From assembly GCF_030699305.1 (NCBI RefSeq), contig NZ_JAUYNB010000035.1, positions 1 to 51,423 on the forward strand: a DNA stretch of 51,423 bases, written 5' to 3'. Positions 41,020-49,343 of this stretch are shown piece after piece (the first letter of the stretch is position 1; each line of letters opens with the position of its first letter). A model generated the notes under the pieces. The model ran no database searches. It was not told the DNA's origin and saw only the letters and a program-made list of their open reading frames with translations. The stretch is from Novosphingobium sp. (GTDB lineage: Bacteria > Pseudomonadota > Alphaproteobacteria > Sphingomonadales > Sphingomonadaceae). The translations under genes and the position numbers were made by a program.

Positions 41020-44000
41020 TCAAGTCTGCCCAGAGATGCGGGTGATGATGCCCTCCGCCCCGTCAATCGGCACGAACACGCGGGTCTTGTAGGCGATGAT
41101 CTCGGTGAAGCAGCCCATTGCCTTGAGCTCGGGGATGCGGGCTGGCTCGGCGCCGACGATCTCGATCCGCCGCGCCCCGTTCACGCGTGAGGTCCGGATT
41201 GTGAAGTTCAGCGGATGGGGTGCTTTCCATGTTCCACCGCCGAGGATGGCCTGCGCAATCTTGGCGGGATCGGTCTGCGCTTTGCGCGAAACCCCGAGCT
41301 TTTCGAGAGTCGCGTCGACGTAGAGGTCATGGACATGTCGGCCAAGCCAGGACGCGCCGAACTTGTCGACGATGCGGTTGACCGTGAGGTCCTCCTTGGG
41401 AAGCGCACCCCAGATCGGCAGCAGCAGGCCGGTCGCCAGGAACACGGTTTCGGTCACCAGCTGATTCTCGTCCGCAGCGTACTCTGCCTCCCACAGCGCG
41501 CAGAACTCGGCCTTGGCCGCCGGCTCCCATGCGGTCTCGTCCAGCCTGCCAGCGAGGATGTATTCGCTGCGCAGGGGCCGCACCAGCTCGAAGCGGCGGA
41601 TCAGTTCGCCCTCCTCGTCCATGTGCGACGGCGCAGGGACCGCGAGCGCAACCTTGCCGGATTTGGCGTTGCGCAAAAACAGCGGCCTGTCCTCGTAGCT
41701 GGCCATTTTCAGCACGCGCTCGAGCGTGAGCAGCTTGCGCCGCTGGGTCAGCGACAGTTCGAGCAGGTGCGAGGTCGCCCCCGTTACGGGATCCGTGCGG
41801 ATCACGGTGTCCGACAGGACCTCGCAGGTCTCGGCAGAGACGGTCTCAACGCCGATGTCGAAGGTGCCGGCTTCCTTGGCCGCCGAGACCCGGGTTTCGA
41901 CAAGGGTGAGGAACTCGTCGAAGATCGCGTTCTGCACCGCGATCTTCATCGCCAGGATGCGGTTGAGCCAGCGCTGGATCGGCGGCAGGTCCTCGCGCAG
42001 CACGCCGTCCTGATCGGTGAGCTCAAGCCCGCTCATCGACTGGAACTGACCGAGGGTCGTGCTCTTGAGCTTGCCGGTCGCCAGCAGCCCATACCAGTCG
42101 TGCAGGGCGTGCTTGGCGTAAGCGCTCTCGAGGTTGTCGGAGGCATCGAACATCCCCTGCCCGCCGGTCTGGCGCTGACCGCGGGTCAATGCGCCGAGCG
42201 CATCGAGCCGCCGCGCGATCGTGCTGGTGAACCGCGCCTCGCCTTTGCAGTCGGTGGTCACCGGGCGGAACAGCGGCGGGCAGGCCTGATGGGTGCGGTG
42301 GGTTCGTCCCAGCCCCTGGATCGCGCGATCAGCGCGCCAGCCAGGTTCGAGCAGGAAATGCACGCGGCGCTGCTGGTTCTTGGCATCGAGGCTCGCATGG
42401 TAGCTCCGGCCCGTCCCGCCGGCATCGGAGAAGACCAAGATACGCTTGGCGCCGGTCATGAACGCGGTGGTCTCGGCAAGGTTGGTGCGCGGCGAGCGGC
42501 TTTCGAGGCGCTGCTGGCCGCTGCCATCGCGGACCAGGCGTTTGGACCGCCCGGTCACTTCGGCCACCGCGCTTACGCCATAGTGATCGAGCAGCGCATC
42601 GAGCGCGGTCGGGATCGGCGGCATAGCGCAGATATGCTCGATCAGCTGTTCGCGCGCTGCCTCAGCCTGCGGGTTGTGAACCGGGTTGCCGGCCTCGTCC
42701 CACATCGGCCGTGAGCGGACGTCACCGAGCTCGTCGACGTATTCCTCCATCTGCCGGGTCGGGAACGCGCGCGTGAGGTAATCGACAATCGCTTCCCTCG
42801 GCGACAGGTCCACGTCCAGCGCCTCTCGCTCCTCGGGATCGAGCTCGTTCAGCCGCCGGTTGAGGATCGATTCTGCCGTGCTGACGAGTTGGACGACCAC
42901 GCTTTCGTCCTGCGTCAGGTGCTCGTCGATCGCCGGGAAGATCGAGGGCAGCTTCAGCGAGAGCAGCACTTGCGCGAAGAAGCGCTGCTTGGTCCCCTCG
43001 AACCGGCTGCGCGCGGCCGCCTTGGCGCCGCTGTTCAGAGTGCGGTTCTCAAGCCCGTCGACCACGCCGGTGAGTTCTAGCGCCGACTCGAGGTTCTGGT
43101 GGATGATGGTCCACGCCTCGCAATAGGTATCGTAGATCGCGATCTGATCGAGGCTGAGGTCATGGCGCAGGATGTCGTATTCGATCCCGGCGAAGCTGAG
43201 CGCGCGAGCGAGATAGAGCCCCGAGGCCTTGAGGTCGCGCGCGACGAGTTCCATTGCCGCAATGCCGCCGTCGCGGATCTCAGAGATGAACTGTTCGCGG
43301 TTGGCGAAGGCCGTTCCCGGCCCCCAGAGGCCAAGCCGGACAGCATAGGCAAGATTGTTGACGTCGGAGGCTCCGGTGGCGGAGGCGTAGAGCACCCGGG
43401 CGCGCGGCAGCGTGTTCTGCAGCAGCACCCCGGCAATCCCTTGGAGCGAACCCTGCTTCTGGCCGAGAGCGCCCTCCCCGCCCGCAACGCCGCCCATCTC
43501 GTGAGCTTCGTCGAACACGATCACGCCTTCGAACGCGGGACCGGCCCAGCGCACGATCTGGTCGAGCCTGGTGTCCTCGACTCGCGATGAGCGCAGCGTG
43601 CCGTAGGGAACGAACAGGATGCCCTCCGGTGCGGTGATTTCCTCGCCGATCTTCCAGCGCGCGAGATCGATGATGTCCGATGGCAACCCGCCAATCGCGG
43701 TCCAGTCGCGCTGGGCATCTTCAAGCAGCGGCGCGTTCTTCGATATCCAGATATGGCGGCGGTTGCCCTTGAGCCACTGGTCGAGAATGCAGGCCGCCGC
43801 CTGCCTCCCCTTCCCCGCCCCGGTTCCGTCACCGAGGAAGAACCCGGTGCGGTAGAGCTGACCGTCGGGGTCTTCCTTCAGCGCCACCTCGCCGTCCGGA
43901 TGCGTGAACCGACCGTGCAGATCTCGGCTCCAGGCCTCGCCTGCATAGATCACGGTCTCGAGCTGGGCCGCCGAGAGCAGCCGCGCGGTCACCGTCCGTT

Positions 44001-45237
44001 CGGGCAAGCACGGGACGTAGCCGGGCTTTGGCGCGGCGATCGACGCCATGGCAGCAGATTCGACGAGGTGGGTCGGATGCTCGCCCGCTTCCGGGATCCC
44101 TACGCGCGAGGGACGATAGTCGGCGTACACTCCGCGCTGTTCGCCCATGGCTGCGGCCTCTTCGAGCACATGGTAAGCGACAGGCCTGATTTCGTTGGTT
44201 TGCGGTGCCCGCACGATAACCGGGCGCGCCGGGCCGCTTTTCACCGACCGGAACATGCTGAGCTTGGGCCGGGCGACAGCAACTGGGCTGGGGTCGCGCA
44301 GCGCAGCGCGTGGTGGAATGGGGCCAAGCGCTGCGAAGAGTTCGCTCACCGAGGCGCGATTGATCGTCGAGACCGAGGTGTCACCCGGAACCTTGTCGAT
44401 TACCAGCATCCGGACTGCGATGCCGGTGCCGTGCTTGGCATAGCCGCCCTTGTCGAGCCGCAGCGACATGACAACCCGCGCACCTTCCAGGGTTCTGCGA
44501 TAGACCTCGCCCCCTCGCGCCGTATCGGCGAACCAGTCCGGCATGATCGCCACGACCCTGCCATCGGGCAACAGGAGATCGAGCGCGGCGCGCAGGTGCC
44601 GTGCCGCAGTGTTCTGATCTTCTCCGCGCGACTGTGAGACCGAGAACGGTGGGTTCATCACGATCACGCTTGGCCGTGCGATGCCGGAGAGCAGAGCCGC
44701 AAGCTTTGCGCCATCGTGGCGATAGACCTGTGCACCCGGGAACAGGCCTTCGAGTAGTTCAGCGCGGGTCGGTTCGAGTTCGTTCAGCAGACACTGCTTC
44801 ACGGCGTTCTTCGCCAGCGAAGCGATGATCCCGGTGCCCGCACTGGGTTCGAGGAAAACATCCTCGGACCCGAGCCGCACAAGATGGACGGCAAGGCACG
44901 CTAGCGCTGGCGGGGTCGAGAACTGCTGGAATGCGATCTGGTCTTCGCTGCGCACTGTGTGGGTGGGGAGTTCGCGAGCCAGAGCCTCAAGCGTGGCGAT
45001 GGCCGCTCCAGCGTCCATTCGGCCAACGAGTTCCGGGATTGCCATGGCCAGCGCCACCTCGAGGGCCTCGAAACTCTCGCGCTGGGTCCAGCCTCCCGCG
45101 GCATCGCTGCCGCCCGCGCTTTCAGTCATGGCCTGCGTGAGCGCGGCCCGATCGATGGTGATGGCGAGCAGAAGCTTTGCGGCAAGCGTGCGCGCAGCGC
45201 CAAGTATGGCGCTGGTGCGTGAGATCGTAGCGGTCAT
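41020..45237 (-). CDS. Methylase-like plus strawberry-notch helicase fusion protein
   Basis: From MTATISRTSAILGAARTL the protein has 1405 residues. The N-terminal part (~100-330) is an adenine-methylase-like domain, with EPSAGTG (130-136) and NPPF (195-198). The middle contains a strawberry-notch (SNO) superfamily 2 helicase with Walker A GDGTGAGKGR, then VFDEAHEMGG and YASATGASDVNNL. The helicase C-domain includes FSDAGGTGRSYH, GLGRTHRTHQ. Such fusions occur on many plasmids and phages; roles in protecting or remodelling DNA during transfer are suspected. It lies 68 bases after the Toprim gene on the same strand. Its stop is five bases from umuC's. Confidence 0.92.
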   Translation of the reverse strand: MTATISRTSAILGAARTLAAKLLLAITIDRAALTQAMTESAGGSDAAGGWTQRESFEALEVALAMAIPELVGRMDAGAAIATLEALARELPTHTVRSEDQIAFQQFSTPPALACLAVHLVRLGSEDVFLEPSAGTGIIASLAKNAVKQCLLNELEPTRAELLEGLFPGAQVYRHDGAKLAALLSGIARPSVIVMNPPFSVSQSRGEDQNTAARHLRAALDLLLPDGRVVAIMPDWFADTARGGEVYRRTLEGARVVMSLRLDKGGYAKHGTGIAVRMLVIDKVPGDTSVSTINRASVSELFAALGPIPPRAALRDPSPVAVARPKLSMFRSVKSGPARPVIVRAPQTNEIRPVAYHVLEEAAAMGEQRGVYADYRPSRVGIPEAGEHPTHLVESAAMASIAAPKPGYVPCLPERTVTARLLSAAQLETVIYAGEAWSRDLHGRFTHPDGEVALKEDPDGQLYRTGFFLGDGTGAGKGRQAAACILDQWLKGNRRHIWISKNAPLLEDAQRDWTAIGGLPSDIIDLARWKIGEEITAPEGILFVPYGTLRSSRVEDTRLDQIVRWAGPAFEGVIVFDEAHEMGGVAGGEGALGQKQGSLQGIAGVLLQNTLPRARVLYASATGASDVNNLAYAVRLGLWGPGTAFANREQFISEIRDGGIAAMELVARDLKASGLYLARALSFAGIEYDILRHDLSLDQIAIYDTYCEAWTIIHQNLESALELTGVVDGLENRTLNSGAKAAARSRFEGTKQRFFAQVLLSLKLPSIFPAIDEHLTQDESVVVQLVSTAESILNRRLNELDPEEREALDVDLSPREAIVDYLTRAFPTRQMEEYVDELGDVRSRPMWDEAGNPVHNPQAEAAREQLIEHICAMPPIPTALDALLDHYGVSAVAEVTGRSKRLVRDGSGQQRLESRSPRTNLAETTAFMTGAKRILVFSDAGGTGRSYHASLDAKNQQRRVHFLLEPGWRADRAIQGLGRTHRTHQACPPLFRPVTTDCKGEARFTSTIARRLDALGALTRGQRQTGGQGMFDASDNLESAYAKHALHDWYGLLATGKLKSTTLGQFQSMSGLELTDQDGVLREDLPPIQRWLNRILAMKIAVQNAIFDEFLTLVETRVSAAKEAGTFDIGVETVSAETCEVLSDTVIRTDPVTGATSHLLELSLTQRRKLLTLERVLKMASYEDRPLFLRNAKSGKVALAVPAPSHMDEEGELIRRFELVRPLRSEYILAGRLDETAWEPAAKAEFCALWEAEYAADENQLVTETVFLATGLLLPIWGALPKEDLTVNRIVDKFGASWLGRHVHDLYVDATLEKLGVSRKAQTDPAKIAQAILGGGTWKAPHPLNFTIRTSRVNGARRIEIVGAEPARIPELKAMGCFTEIIAYKTRVFVPIDGAEGIITRISGQT

Positions 45238-45294
45238 GGAGGTCTCCGGGATAATTGTGAGGTCTGCTGCCGACCGGCGGCACATCCCCTGCAG

Positions 45295-45307
45295 CCCCCC
45301 TCCCCTC
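45295..45307 (-). promoter_or_regulatory. Purine-rich leader motif, copy upstream of the SNO helicase gene
   Basis: Minus strand GAGGGGAGGGGGG followed by CTGCAGGGG, overlapping the last bases of the Toprim stop codon and 57 bases before the helicase ATG. It closely matches the copy at 36616. Confidence 0.5.
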
Positions 45308-46148
45308 ATCGCTTCAGGATCTGTGCCCAGTCATTCATGCGCCCCGGTGGCCACTCGGTGTCGATGGCGAGGCCCGGGCGGGCGAGCGCATCGCGGGCCT
45401 TGGTTTCGGCGCGCCGTCCTTCGCGGTCGTTGTCGGCAAGCAGGATCACGCGTTCGACGCTGGCCGGGATCTTGACCTGGTGGAAGCGCTTGGCGCCCAT
45501 GGTTGCCCATGCCTGGATGCCGGTGAGCGAAGTGTATGCTGCGGCAGATTCAAACCCTTCGCAGATACCGATCGTCTTGCCCGGCGGACCGTTGGTCCAG
45601 GCAGCGCCAATGGCCTGCCCGAGCACCAGCTTTTCGGTGTAGTGGGCGGTCGTTGGATCGAGGAATATCCGCTGGATTGCGACGATCTCGCCTGACCTGC
45701 GCATCGCGACGAGCAGGGCGGGCTCAAACTGGACGAGCCTCCCCTGCCCTCTTGGACAGCGTGGATGATAGCGCAGGTCTTCAAGGGGTGCCCAGACGTT
45801 GCGAACTTCGCGGACGTATCGCTCGGCCAGGGTGCCCTCAATCTGACGACCAGCGTGCCAGATGGCCAGGAAGGCTGTTGGCCGGTGAGCTTGTCGGTCA
45901 GCTACCTCAGCGGGGCGAATGCTTGGCAGGTCCGAAATCTTGCGCAGTGCACGGAGAACATCGTTAGCATCACAACCGGCATGGCAGGTCACGAGGATGC
46001 CGCGATCGCCTTGCCTGATCGCGAGTGACGGGGTTCGGTCTGCATGGGACGGGCAACGGCACATCGCGGTGTTGCCTGACCACTTGCCACCCAGGCGAGC
46101 AACGAGGGTGCGGAGATCTGATGTAGGGTGATTGCTGACGAGGGGCAT
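45306..46148 (-). CDS. Toprim-domain primase-like protein with zinc finger
   Basis: From MPLVSNHPTSDLRTLVARLGG the protein has 280 residues. A CHC2-type zinc finger uses Cys30, Cys32, His35 and Cys55/Cys59 (CRCPSHADRTPSLAI ... CHAGC). A Toprim domain follows, with the Glu in ICEGFESAAAY and the Asp pair in ILLADNDREG. This is the layout of small plasmid/phage primases and DUF7146-Toprim proteins, which may prime lagging-strand synthesis after conjugation or at the plasmid origin. It lies between the iteron region and the SNO helicase gene and is transcribed away from the origin. Confidence 0.88.
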   Translation of the reverse strand: MPLVSNHPTSDLRTLVARLGGKWSGNTAMCRCPSHADRTPSLAIRQGDRGILVTCHAGCDANDVLRALRKISDLPSIRPAEVADRQAHRPTAFLAIWHAGRQIEGTLAERYVREVRNVWAPLEDLRYHPRCPRGQGRLVQFEPALLVAMRRSGEIVAIQRIFLDPTTAHYTEKLVLGQAIGAAWTNGPPGKTIGICEGFESAAAYTSLTGIQAWATMGAKRFHQVKIPASVERVILLADNDREGRRAETKARDALARPGLAIDTEWPPGRMNDWAQILKR

Positions 46149-46168
46149 AACCGCCCAGCTCAGCCCAA

Positions 46169-46180
46169 CTCCCCTCCCCC
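46169..46180 (-). promoter_or_regulatory. Purine-rich leader motif, copy upstream of the Toprim gene
   Basis: Minus strand GGGGGAGGGGAG, 21 bases before the ATG. The order of G-tracts is reversed relative to the best copies. Confidence 0.3.
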
Positions 46181-46232
46181 GTCGGGTGTCTTGTATGCCG
46201 TGCTTACCGAATGGGCGGTACATGTGCGGCAC

Positions 46233-46364
46233 ACGAATCGGTATCTGATCCTCTTAAAATCAATTTGGAAACGCCGCTGCTTGCAGCGGAAGCATTCTTG
46301 ATTCTAAGGATTCAGATTCAGTAGGCTAAAAGCGGCGTAAATCCATATGTTTACAGCCCCAAAG
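46233..46364. other. AT-richer part of the replication origin
   Basis: This stretch is AT-richer than its surroundings (TTAAAATCAATTTGG, GATTCTAAGGATTCAGATTCAG). It holds a perfect hairpin, CCGCTGC-TT-GCAGCGG at 46274-46289. It lies beside the iteron array and may be the DNA-unwinding element. I saw no clear DnaA box. Confidence 0.4.
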
Positions 46365-46465
46365 CTGACCGGACGGGGGAGTTTCCCTGACCTCATGGGG
46401 GCTCCAGCCTGACCCCCCGGGGGAACTTACCTGACCCATTGGGGTCTTCCTGACTCCTTGGGGGA
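46365..46465 (+). repeat. Replication iterons (five direct repeats)
   Basis: CTGACC/T followed by a short variable core and a G4-5 run is repeated at 46365, 46387, 46409, 46431 and 46450. The first three intervals are exactly 22 bases, two helical turns, and the last is 19. The best-conserved form is CCTGACTCCTTGGGGG. This is a classic iteron array for the Rep_3-type initiator encoded 260 bases downstream. A further single copy (CCTGACCGCTTGGGGG) lies at 46613-46628. Confidence 0.85.
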
Positions 46466-46612
46466 GTCGTCTATTTAAGCCTCCCGTGCTCTCGCATCGC
46501 TAACTTCTGAATCTCGAAGTGTACGGAATCAAGGTCACTTTCCTATTTTGACCAAAAGTACACCGACTCGCCAGTTTTCGCCGCTTTCCGTTCCGGCGGG
46601 CAGCAACTCTAT

Positions 46613-46628
46613 CCTGACCGCTTGGGGG
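46613..46628 (+). repeat. Isolated iteron copy near the rep promoter
   Basis: CCTGACCGCTTGGGGG is one more copy of the iteron unit, 163 bases after the main array and 95 bases before the repA start. It is separated from the inverted repeat at 46647 by 18 bases. Confidence 0.7.
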
Positions 46629-46646
46629 ATGGACCCGCATCATTAT

Positions 46647-46680
46647 CCTGACCTGACTTGACGAAAGAGGTCAGGTCAGG
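46647..46680. promoter_or_regulatory. Inverted-repeat operator of repA
   Basis: CCTGACCTGA (46647-46656) and TCAGGTCAGG (46671-46680) form a perfect 10-base inverted repeat with a 14-base spacer that includes TTGACG, a possible -35. Each arm contains the CCTGAC core of the iterons. This matches known iteron plasmids, where Rep dimers bind an inverted repeat to repress rep while monomers bind iterons. Confidence 0.75.
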
Positions 46681-46723
46681 CAGCAATCCAATCCCGAGAA
46701 TCACGTTCTGATCGAAATATGGC

Positions 46724-47884
46724 ATGGAAAGTGAAGCTGGCCAAATAGCCGAAGCTGTTGAAGAGGACCTGGAGGAAGTATCTCCCGGTCGTGCCATGCG
46801 CGTTGCTGCGGCCCTGAAGGCGAAGGGTGGAGACGAGTTCGCCAAGCCCGGCAGCATCATCGAAATTAAGTTCGTCAAAGGTGAATCGCTCAGTCTCACG
46901 GCGTCTCGGCTTCTCGCTTTGATGATCCTAACTGCTGGTGGAGATGCTTGGGAGGATCGGCCACACCGAATCCGCAAAGCTGACATCCGCCGCGGCCACA
47001 AGGGCAATGAGCGGATCACCGACATGCTTCAGGAGTTGCACCGAACGCTCTTTGCCGTTGATGACAAATCCTGGCGTGGGAAGAAGGCAACGCTCCTGTT
47101 CTCATTGATCTCTCGGTCTCGCGAGGAAACAGAGGAAGAGGGCGGCGAAGCAGGCTGGATCGAGTGGGAGTTCACGCCAGATGCACGCAAACTGATTCAA
47201 GCGTCCGAAACCTATGCCGTTCTCAACCGCCAGGCCGTTCTGGGCTTCCGCTCGAATTACGCGCTCAAATTGTATGAACTAGGGGCGCTTCGGTTGCATC
47301 GTCGTCAGGCAACATGGCGAGGTGATATGCAAGCACTCCGAGCAGCCCTTGGTATCCCGCCCGATGTCTACACGGACTTCGCCCAGCTTCGCCGCAAGGT
47401 CCTGGAAAAGGCCAAGTCGGAGATCGATCAGTTGGCTCACTTCCGCGTCGAGTGGCGTGAGATCCGGCAGGGCAGAACCGTTACCGAGCTTGAGTTCAGG
47501 TTTGAGCCAAAGGGTGCACCCGAGGTAATCGAGACAGTCGACGAACTGGATAGGCATTCAGCTGGCCGCCAAGCGCGTCGGGAAGGGACGGTTGAAAACA
47601 TCTCGGTGGGGCAGGGGGCTATTCCGGCACCGCGTAAAGCAGTCGCGAGCCGCAAGCCGACAGAAGCCAGCTTTCCGAGAGGTTCCCTGCGCTATGGCGA
47701 TGACGAGTCCGAGTTTCGTTCGATTGGCCGACAGTATGGCGGCGGTTGGGATGTGGATATGATCGCCGATGGTTTTCGCGGACATATGGGCGAGCGGTTG
47801 GAAAAGCTTCGTGGGGCGAAGTTAACCGCAGCGTGGAAGGGGTTTTGTGAGGGCTGGGTCAATCGTCGCGGCCGGCCCCAATGA
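46724..47884 (+). CDS. repA: Plasmid replication initiator, Rep_3-like (RepA)
   Basis: The 386-residue protein has the two winged-helix domains of Rep_3-type initiators. The N-terminal domain is at ~40-180 (LTASRLLALMILTAGGDAW, ADIRRGHKGNERITDML). The C-terminal domain is at ~190-285 (NYALKLYELGALRLHRRQATW, LRRKVLEKAKSEIDQLAHFRVEW). An extra basic tail follows. It should bind the iterons at 46365-46465 to open the origin and the inverted repeat at 46647 to repress itself. The next genes are parA and parB on the same strand, giving a rep-par core for low-copy maintenance. Confidence 0.88.
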   Translation: MESEAGQIAEAVEEDLEEVSPGRAMRVAAALKAKGGDEFAKPGSIIEIKFVKGESLSLTASRLLALMILTAGGDAWEDRPHRIRKADIRRGHKGNERITDMLQELHRTLFAVDDKSWRGKKATLLFSLISRSREETEEEGGEAGWIEWEFTPDARKLIQASETYAVLNRQAVLGFRSNYALKLYELGALRLHRRQATWRGDMQALRAALGIPPDVYTDFAQLRRKVLEKAKSEIDQLAHFRVEWREIRQGRTVTELEFRFEPKGAPEVIETVDELDRHSAGRQARREGTVENISVGQGAIPAPRKAVASRKPTEASFPRGSLRYGDDESEFRSIGRQYGGGWDVDMIADGFRGHMGERLEKLRGAKLTAAWKGFCEGWVNRRGRPQ

Positions 47885-47888
47885 GCGG

Positions 47889-47908
47889 AAATTGCACGCG
47901 TGCAATTT
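47889..47908. promoter_or_regulatory. parS-like palindrome 1
   Basis: A perfect palindrome with core AATTGCACGCGTGCAATT begins 5 bases after the repA stop, in the repA-parA gap. Two identical 18-base cores lie between parA and parB. Their sequence, symmetry and position make them the probable ParB-binding centromere. Confidence 0.82.
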
Positions 47909-47979
47909 CGACATCCCCCACCGAGTCAGGTTGGAGCCCACTTGGAGCGGCTTGATCCCTTTTCGGCATGCCTACTTTC

Positions 47980-48023
47980 GAAATTTGCGAATTTCTTGAC
48001 CCAAAAGCGCAAGTGGGTGTAGC
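47980..48023 (+). promoter_or_regulatory. Putative parA promoter with operator palindrome
   Basis: The inverted repeat GAAATT-TGCG-AATTTC (47980-47995) abuts TTGACC (47996-48001), a possible -35, with TGTAGC (48018-48023) as a weak -10 at 16-base spacing. ParA carries an N-terminal DNA-binding domain and may repress its own operon here. Confidence 0.4.
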
Positions 48024-48050
48024 ACACGCCCAATTGCGAAAGGTGGGCAT

Positions 48051-49253
48051 GTGTCTAACGGACTTCAGATAGAAGAAGCGGAGCGATTGGTCTCGGTCGC
48101 GACGCTCGCCAGTCGGACTTCGTCCGTGCTCGAAAAACTGCGGGATTCAGCTCGAAGCGCCCGCGCCGATGACCGCCGCGAACCAACCTTCACGATTGGC
48201 AAGGCGGCGGAACTTGTAGGCAGAACTCCTGCTGCGATCCGCGATGCAGAGAAGGACGGTCGCCTGCCTGAGCCAGCAAGGACCGACAACAACAGGCGGG
48301 AACGATATACACTGGCGCAGCTCAACGACATGCGAGGTGTCTTTGGGACGAGGCCCTATCGAACGGCGGATGATCCTTGCTGCGTCGTGGCGGTTCAGAA
48401 CTTCAAGGGTGGGGTAGGGAAGTCGACCGTGGCGGTCCACTTAGCCCAGTACCTTGCCATTCGAGGTTATCGCGTCGCGCTGGTTGATTGTGATAGCCAG
48501 GCATCGGCGACAACGCTTTTTGGCTACGTCCCCGACCTCGATCTGACCGAAGATGATACCCTCTATCCGTTTCTTCGGGAGGGGGAGCGGTCCTCACTCG
48601 ATTACGCTCTTCGCAAGACGCATTTTGACGGCTTGGAACTGATCCCGGCTAACCTTCGGCTGTTCAATTCCGAATATGAACTCGCAGCACGGATGGCGCA
48701 GGGTAACGGCGGGCTTCTTGACCGACTGAAGGAGGGGATTGAGAGTATTTCCGATCGGTTTGACGTTGTCGTCATGGATCCACCCCCGGCTCTCGGCGCG
48801 ATCTCGTTGTCCGTCCTTCGCGCCGCAAATTCGTTGGTTGTGCCGGTTCCGCCGACGGTCATGGATTTCTCTTCGACCGCAGCATTCTTGTCGATGTTGG
48901 ACGAGACGATTGAGCAGCTTGCAGACCGTGGCTTGGCGCCGGAGTTGAAGTTTCTTCGCTTCGTTGCATCGAAAGTCGATGAGAACAAGTCGATGCAAAA
49001 GGAGCTGCTGCAGTTGATGCGCACACTTTTCGGACATGCAATGGTCCGCACGCCGCTGAAAGATTCGGCTGAAATCGACAATGCGACCGCGCGTTTGATG
49101 ACGGTTTACGAGCTTGATGGTCCGGCTACGAGTTCGGCTGTGCGGAACCGATGCTTGAATTACCTGGATGGCGTGAACGCCGAAATCGAAGTCGATATCC
49201 GTTCGATGTGGCCGAGCCATCACAAACGCCTGCGCCAGGAGGCGTTGGCATGA
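48051..49253 (+). CDS. parA: ParA partition ATPase with N-terminal HTH (type Ia)
   Basis: The 400-residue protein starts at GTG 48051; the overlapping ATG at 48049 is in another frame that soon stops. An N-terminal MerR-like helix-turn-helix (FTIGKAAELVGRTPAAIRDAEKDG, ~47-100) precedes the deviant Walker A FKGGVGKST (118-126). Then come LVDCDSQASATTLFG and VVMDPPPALGAISLSVL. It is a type Ia ParA, which both moves plasmid copies and usually represses the par operon through the N-terminal domain. It is followed by two parS sites and parB. Confidence 0.95.
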   Translation: MSNGLQIEEAERLVSVATLASRTSSVLEKLRDSARSARADDRREPTFTIGKAAELVGRTPAAIRDAEKDGRLPEPARTDNNRRERYTLAQLNDMRGVFGTRPYRTADDPCCVVAVQNFKGGVGKSTVAVHLAQYLAIRGYRVALVDCDSQASATTLFGYVPDLDLTEDDTLYPFLREGERSSLDYALRKTHFDGLELIPANLRLFNSEYELAARMAQGNGGLLDRLKEGIESISDRFDVVVMDPPPALGAISLSVLRAANSLVVPVPPTVMDFSSTAAFLSMLDETIEQLADRGLAPELKFLRFVASKVDENKSMQKELLQLMRTLFGHAMVRTPLKDSAEIDNATARLMTVYELDGPATSSAVRNRCLNYLDGVNAEIEVDIRSMWPSHHKRLRQEALA

Positions 49254-49261
49254 AATCCGGG

Positions 49262-49279
49262 AATTGCACGCGTGCAATT
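49262..49279. promoter_or_regulatory. parS-like palindrome 2
   Basis: AATTGCACGCGTGCAATT, 9 bases after the parA stop codon. It is identical to the core of palindrome 1. Confidence 0.82.
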
Positions 49280-49306
49280 AGCCGCGAAAACCACGCGTTC
49301 CCGGAA

Positions 49307-49324
49307 AATTGCACGCGTGCAATT
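49307..49324. promoter_or_regulatory. parS-like palindrome 3
   Basis: A third identical 18-base copy, 45 bases after the second (about four helical turns plus) and 20 bases before the parB ATG, so ParB bound here could also affect its own translation start region. Confidence 0.82.
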
Positions 49325-49343
49325 ATGCTGACGGGAGGGTCGC

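Noticed and set aside
41215..42714. 499-codon plus-strand open frame
   Set aside because: It is antisense to the strawberry-notch protein and has low-complexity shadow composition.
46365..46465. CRISPR-like repeat array
   Set aside because: Repeats are about 16 bases with 3-6-base gaps, lie beside repA, and no cas gene is present; they are iterons.
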